The translations under genes were made by a program, and so were the position numbers. This document shows positions 60,437-64,000 of a stretch of 64,000 nt of DNA, piece by piece. The stretch comes from Catellatospora sp. IY07-71 (GTDB lineage Bacteria; Actinomycetota; Actinomycetes; Mycobacteriales; Micromonosporaceae): the NCBI RefSeq assembly GCF_018326265.1, contig NZ_AP023360.1, positions 4,435,501 through 4,499,500 of the forward strand, given 5' to 3'. The notes under the pieces are model-generated. The model had not been told where the DNA came from. It ran no database searches and worked only from the letters and a program-made list of their open reading frames with translations. Positions within the stretch are counted from its first letter, which is position 1. Each line of letters begins with the position of its first letter.

Positions 60437-61114
60437 GTGTTCGAGGTACTGGTGATCGAGGACGACGACCGGATCCGGCTGGCGCTGACCCTGGCCCTGG
60501 AGGACGAGGGCTACACCGTCCGCTCCGCGGCCACGGCCGAGGAGGGCCTGCTCAGCCAGCGCCGCGAGCCGGCCGACACGGTGCTGGTCGACCTGATGCT
60601 GCCCGGCATCGACGGCTTCCAGTGCATCCGCGAGCTGCGCCGCACCGACGACGTGCCGGTGGTCGTCATCAGCGCCCGCGACGACACCCACGACATCGTC
60701 GCCGCGCTGGAGGCGGGCGCCGACGACTACCTGGTCAAGCCCGCCGCGACGAAGGAGCTGACGGCCCGGCTGCGGGCGCTGCGCCGCCGGGCCCGGCCGC
60801 TGCCGGCCGCCCACCCGGCCGAACTGGTGCTCGGCGAGCTGGAGGTGCGGCCGCTGGCCGGCGAGGTGCTGCTGCGCGGCGCGCAGCTGACGCTGACCCG
60901 CACCGAGTTCCGGCTGCTGAGCGAGCTGGCCGAACACGCCGGGCAGGTGCTGTCGCGCCAGCAGCTGCTGCAGCGCGTCTGGGAGTACGACTTCGGCGAC
61001 GAGCGCCTGGTCGACGTACACGTGGGGCGGCTGCGGCAGAAGATCGAGGACAACCCGGGCAGCCCGCAGCGGCTGGTGACCGTACGCGGTCTCGGCTACA
61101 AGATGCCGCGATGA
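60437..61114 (+). CDS. OmpR/PhoB-family response regulator
   Basis: The 225-residue protein has a receiver domain (acidic pocket EDDD near residues 8-11, phosphoacceptor Asp52 in LVDLMLPG, Lys in YLVKPA) and a C-terminal winged helix (LTRTEFRLLSELAEHAGQVLSR region, VDVHVGRLRQKI). It activates or represses its targets when phosphorylated by the downstream kinase. The GTG at 60437 fits the family start; an upstream in-frame GTG (60419) is also possible. The stop overlaps the kinase ATG. Confidence 0.93.
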   Translation: MFEVLVIEDDDRIRLALTLALEDEGYTVRSAATAEEGLLSQRREPADTVLVDLMLPGIDGFQCIRELRRTDDVPVVVISARDDTHDIVAALEAGADDYLVKPAATKELTARLRALRRRARPLPAAHPAELVLGELEVRPLAGEVLLRGAQLTLTRTEFRLLSELAEHAGQVLSRQQLLQRVWEYDFGDERLVDVHVGRLRQKIEDNPGSPQRLVTVRGLGYKMPR

Positions 61115-62466
61115 GGCGGCCCGGCCTGCGCACCCGGGTCACCGCGGGCTTCGCCGTCGGCGCGCTGCTCGTGTCCGCCGCGATGGCGCTGCTGTCGTAC
61201 CAGGTCACCGAGCGTTACCTGCTCGACGAGCGGGAGCGCAGCGCCGGGCGCGCGGTCCTGTCCGACGCGGGCATCGTACGGGCCGGTCTCAGCGGCGACG
61301 ACCCCGACGAGCTGCAGGTGCTGCGCTCGCTGGACACCGGCGCGAACCGGCGGGCGCTGCTGCTGCGCGAGGGCGTGCCCTACTCCCGCACCGTCGACTC
61401 CGGACTGGCCCGCAACCTGCCGGACAGCCTGGTCGCGCTGGTCGAACGGGGCGAGTCCGGGGTGCAGCGGGTGCGCATCAACGACCGCCCGGCCATGGTG
61501 TTCGGCGTGCCGCTCGGCCCCTCGACGGCCCTCTACGAGGTCGACTACCTGCACGAGCTGGACCGCTCGCTGAAGGCGCTGGCGCTGGTGCTCACCCTGG
61601 CCGCCGCGGGCACCGCCGGGGCGGGGGCGCTGCTGGGCTGGTACGCCAGCCGCCGGGTGCTGCGCCCGCTGAGCACGGTGGCCGACGCCGCCCGCGACAT
61701 CGCCGACGGCCGGCTCAGCGCCCGCCTCGACCCGGCGACCGAACCGGACCTGGCCCGGCTGGCCGCCTCGTTCAACCGCATGGTGGACCAGCTCTCCGCC
61801 CGGATGGAACGCGACCGGCGCTTCGCCGCCGACGTCAGCCACGAGCTGCGCTCGCCGCTGCAGACGCTGTCGTCGGCCGCCAGCGTGCTGCAGCGCCGCA
61901 GCGCGAACTACGACGAGCGCACCGGCCTGGCCGCGCGGCTGCTCGTCGAGGAGGTCGACCGCTTCCAGGAACTCGTCACCGACCTGCTCGAACTGGCCCG
62001 CAGCGACCAGCCCGCCGACGTGGCCGCGACCGACGTCGCCGCGCTGGCCCGGCAGGTCTGCCGCAGCCGCGGCCTGCCCGCCGAGCTGGTCGTCGTCGCG
62101 CCGGACGCCGGCTCGGCGTGGCAGGTGGACCGGCGCCGCATCGAGCAGGTGCTGGCCAATCTCGTCGACAACGCGCAGGCGCACGGCGGCGGGGCGGTCG
62201 CCGTACGGGTCGGGCGGGACCGGGACGGGCACGTGCTGGAGGTAGACGACGAGGGCCCCGGCGTCGGCCCGGCCGACCGCGACGCGATCTTCGACCGGTT
62301 CGTGCGCGGCCGCTCGGCCGGGGCGCGTGGCAACACCGAGGGCACCGGCCTCGGCCTGGCGCTGGTCGCCCAGCACGTGGCGGCGCACGGCGGCACGGTA
62401 CGGGCGCTGGACCGGCCCGGCGGCGGGGCGCGGTTCCGGGTCGTACTGCCGCTGGAGGACGCATGA
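61111..62466 (+). CDS. Sensor histidine kinase
   Basis: The 451-residue kinase has an N-terminal membrane helix (about 10-30), an extracytoplasmic sensor of about 120 residues, a second helix (about 157-178), a HAMP domain (RRVLRPLSTVADAARDIADG, in part), a dimerisation domain with phosphoacceptor His244 (DVSHELRSPLQTL) and an ATPase domain with N box (NLVDNAQAHG), G1 (VDDEGPGVG) and G2 (GTGLGLAL). Translationally coupled to both the regulator and the lipoprotein gene. Confidence 0.94.
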   Translation: MRRPGLRTRVTAGFAVGALLVSAAMALLSYQVTERYLLDERERSAGRAVLSDAGIVRAGLSGDDPDELQVLRSLDTGANRRALLLREGVPYSRTVDSGLARNLPDSLVALVERGESGVQRVRINDRPAMVFGVPLGPSTALYEVDYLHELDRSLKALALVLTLAAAGTAGAGALLGWYASRRVLRPLSTVADAARDIADGRLSARLDPATEPDLARLAASFNRMVDQLSARMERDRRFAADVSHELRSPLQTLSSAASVLQRRSANYDERTGLAARLLVEEVDRFQELVTDLLELARSDQPADVAATDVAALARQVCRSRGLPAELVVVAPDAGSAWQVDRRRIEQVLANLVDNAQAHGGGAVAVRVGRDRDGHVLEVDDEGPGVGPADRDAIFDRFVRGRSAGARGNTEGTGLGLALVAQHVAAHGGTVRALDRPGGGARFRVVLPLEDA

Positions 62467-63029
62467 TCCGCACCGTCGCCGCCCTGGCCGTGGGCGGCCT
62501 GCTGCTGGCGGGCCTGTCCGCGTGCGGGGTGCCCACCGAGGACAGCGCCCGGGTCATGGAGCAGACCGCCCCGGCCGCCCGGCGCAGCCCGGCCCCGGCC
62601 GTGACCGCGACCGGCACCGTCGTCGAGCGCCTGTTCCTGGTCCACGACGGCCTGCTGGTGGCGGTCGAGCGCAAGGTGCCGACCCGGCCGGACGCGCAGC
62701 AGCTCGTCGCCGACCTCATCGCCGGCCCCACCCCCGCCGAGCAGGACGCCGGGATCATCAGCGCGCTGCAGGGGGTCACCGCGATCAGCTCGGCCACCGA
62801 CGCGGGCGGCTCGGCGACCGTGGAGCTGTCCACCGCGCTGGAGGGCACCGGCCGCGCGGACGACGTGCTGCCGTTCGCGCAGCTCGTGTGCACCCTGTCC
62901 AGCCGCCAGGAGATCAGCCGGGTGGTGTTCACCCGGCAGGGCGCGCGCATCGGCGTGCCGCGCGAGGACGGCTCGCTCACCGAGGAGCCGCTGACCTGCG
63001 ACGACTACGCGGGCCTGGTCCGGCGCTGA
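62463..63029 (+). CDS. GerMN-domain lipoprotein of the two-component operon
   Basis: The 188-residue protein has a lipoprotein signal (lipobox LSAC, Cys21) and a GerMN domain over about residues 45-165 (VVERLFLVHDGLLVAVER, TVELSTALEG, VFTRQGARIG). Such lipoproteins sit outside the membrane and, as with CseA beside CseB/CseC in Streptomyces, are thought to tune the kinase. Start overlaps the kinase stop (ATGA). The 170 nt after its stop (63030-63198) hold only the leader of the next gene. Confidence 0.9.
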   Translation: MIRTVAALAVGGLLLAGLSACGVPTEDSARVMEQTAPAARRSPAPAVTATGTVVERLFLVHDGLLVAVERKVPTRPDAQQLVADLIAGPTPAEQDAGIISALQGVTAISSATDAGGSATVELSTALEGTGRADDVLPFAQLVCTLSSRQEISRVVFTRQGARIGVPREDGSLTEEPLTCDDYAGLVRR

Positions 63030-63198
63030 GCCGGGTCACGGCTCGATGAGACCGGCCCGGATGGCGCAGCGGGTCGGTTCGAGGCGGTCCCGCACGGCCT
63101 TTCGCATGCGTCCGCGCCGCCCCGAGACGGCAGTCCAACGGGTGCGTTAACCTCACCCGCCGCCTGGAGCGTTCAGGAGGTGGGAGGTTCACACACAC

Positions 63199-63720
63199 AT
63201 GCAACGACTCTGGGAACCGGCGCCGCCGGAGGGCTTCGCCCAGTTCGTCGCCGCGCGCTCGGATGCGCTGCTGCGGTCGGCCTGGCTGCTCACCGGCGAC
63301 GCCGGGCGGGCCGAGGACCTGCTGCAGACGGTCCTGACGGACCTGTGGCGGCGCTGGGCCTCGATCACCGACGGCGGGCAGCCGGAGGCGTACGCGCGTA
63401 AGGCGCTGTTCACCACGTACGTGTCCTGGTGGCGGCGGCGCTGGCGGGCGGAGATCCCCAGCGATCCGCCGGAGCGGCCGTCGGGCGGGGACACGGCGGG
63501 GGAGTCCGCCGACCGGGACGCGGTGCGGCGTGCGCTGGCCCGGCTGAGCAGGCAGCAGCGGGCGGTGGTGGTGCTGCGCTACGTCGAGGACCTGTCGGTG
63601 CAGCGCACCGCCGAGGTGCTCGGCTGCTCCGAGAACACGGTCAAGGTGCAGTCGCTGCGGGCGCTGCGGTCCTTGCGTACCGATCCGAACCTCGAACTGT
63701 TCGCCGCAGGGAGGCCGTGA
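63199..63720 (+). CDS. SigE-family RNA polymerase sigma factor (ECF)
   Basis: The 173-residue sigma factor starts MQRLWEPAPPEGFAQFVAAR and has region 2 (RSAWLLTGDAGRAEDLLQTVL, in part) and region 4 (LSRQQRAVVVLRYVEDLSV, TAEVLGCSENTVKVQSLRAL), the pattern of the large SigE family of actinobacteria. These are usually followed by a membrane protein gene, as here. A GGAGGTGGGAGG stretch lies upstream of the ATG, 14 nt or so away, leaving the exact ribosome site open. Confidence 0.93.
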   Translation: MQRLWEPAPPEGFAQFVAARSDALLRSAWLLTGDAGRAEDLLQTVLTDLWRRWASITDGGQPEAYARKALFTTYVSWWRRRWRAEIPSDPPERPSGGDTAGESADRDAVRRALARLSRQQRAVVVLRYVEDLSVQRTAEVLGCSENTVKVQSLRALRSLRTDPNLELFAAGRP

Positions 63721-63721
63721 C

Positions 63722-64000
63722 ATGACATCCGAGGACGAGGACATCAAGCAGCTGCTGACCGGGGCCGTGCCCCCACTGGCCGCGCCCGAGGACCGGGTCG
63801 GCGCGGTGGCCCGGCGGGTCGGCCGCCAGCGGCGGCGCCTGCTCGCGGGCAGCACGTTCGCCGTGGTGCTGGCCGTGGGGCTGGGCTTCGGCGGGATACG
63901 GGCGCTCGGCGGGGGCACGACGACTGTGCCCGCGCTGGGAGCCTCCGTCGATCCGAGCCGCTGGGTCTCCTGCGAGAAGACGGCACCGGAGCAGGGTCTG
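63722..64000 (+). CDS. Membrane-anchored partner of the SigE-family sigma factor (5' part)
   Basis: The frame runs from ATG 63722 to the window edge, so only 93 residues are visible: an acidic N-terminus (TSEDEDIKQLLTGAVPPL), a basic stretch (ARRVGRQRRRLLAG) and one membrane helix (about residues 43-62), then an extracytoplasmic start with one cysteine. This plan is typical of the gene after SigE-family sigma factors. Begins 1 nt after the sigma stop, so cotranslated. Function unknown; an anti-sigma-like role is possible. Confidence 0.8.
   Translation, partial: MTSEDEDIKQLLTGAVPPLAAPEDRVGAVARRVGRQRRRLLAGSTFAVVLAVGLGFGGIRALGGGTTTVPALGASVDPSRWVSCEKTAPEQGL

Overview
This window is a chromosomal segment of a very GC-rich actinomycete, most likely a member of the Micromonosporaceae. 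The evidence is an RbpA ortholog, a SigE-family ECF sigma factor, an ECF sigma/CU044_5270-type pair, many GTG starts with 4-bp ATGA/GTGA overlaps, and several families of intergenic palindromes including a GAAGGGCACCTTC hairpin. The family-level assignment is inference; the genus cannot be fixed. No rRNA, tRNA, CRISPR array, transposase or integrase was seen.

Layout. 1-8.3 kb is housekeeping and stress: serine hydrolase, STAS protein, DEAD-box helicase with cold shock protein, rbpA, a PolX-like PHP protein, UdgX, then a group (tiny membrane protein, CBS protein, PNPOx-fold protein) behind SigB-like promoters. 8.3-18.4 kb is mixed: YtpQ-like protein, membrane-anchored nitrilase-fold protein, RDD protein, flavin amine oxidase, a CopG/PIN-like toxin-antitoxin pair bracketed by two 62-65 bp direct repeats, an ECF sigma operon, an MpaB-type oxygenase and a quinone oxidoreductase. 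18.5-25.7 kb is a tightly coupled five-gene operon: SWIM-like zinc protein, unknown protein, VWA protein, MoxR AAA+ ATPase and DUF5682 protein.

26.1-47.4 kb is a biosynthetic gene cluster: P450 and AMP ligase; PanD-like aspartate decarboxylase; Rossmann dehydrogenase; PLP-fold-like protein; A-T NRPS protein; AT-less KS protein; full-length LanB-like dehydratase; A-T-C-T NRPS; KS-AT-ACP protein; and, convergently, an MFS exporter with a free-standing C domain. Most of the core genes overlap or nearly overlap. The polyketide parts are degenerate. One KS has lost the NIGH histidine and its AT, the other has lost the HGTGT histidine, and the one remaining AT has Gly for its nucleophile Ser. The cluster is therefore better read as an amino-acid-derived assembly line with non-elongating KS proteins. 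There is no thioesterase, MbtH protein or pathway regulator. Both KS genes carry an in-frame palindrome in the same linker, and a copy of one lies just upstream of the cluster.

47.5-64 kb holds a voltage-gated-channel-like protein, a possible structured RNA, an ArsR/VOC pair with a textbook operator, a TetR/SDR divergon, a metallo-beta-lactamase-fold hydrolase, an MFS transporter, a PrsW-type protease, a TerC protein behind a yybP-ykoY (manganese) riboswitch, two STAS proteins, a response regulator/histidine kinase/GerMN lipoprotein operon with paired TGACA direct repeats in its control region, and a SigE-family sigma factor with the start of its partner gene.
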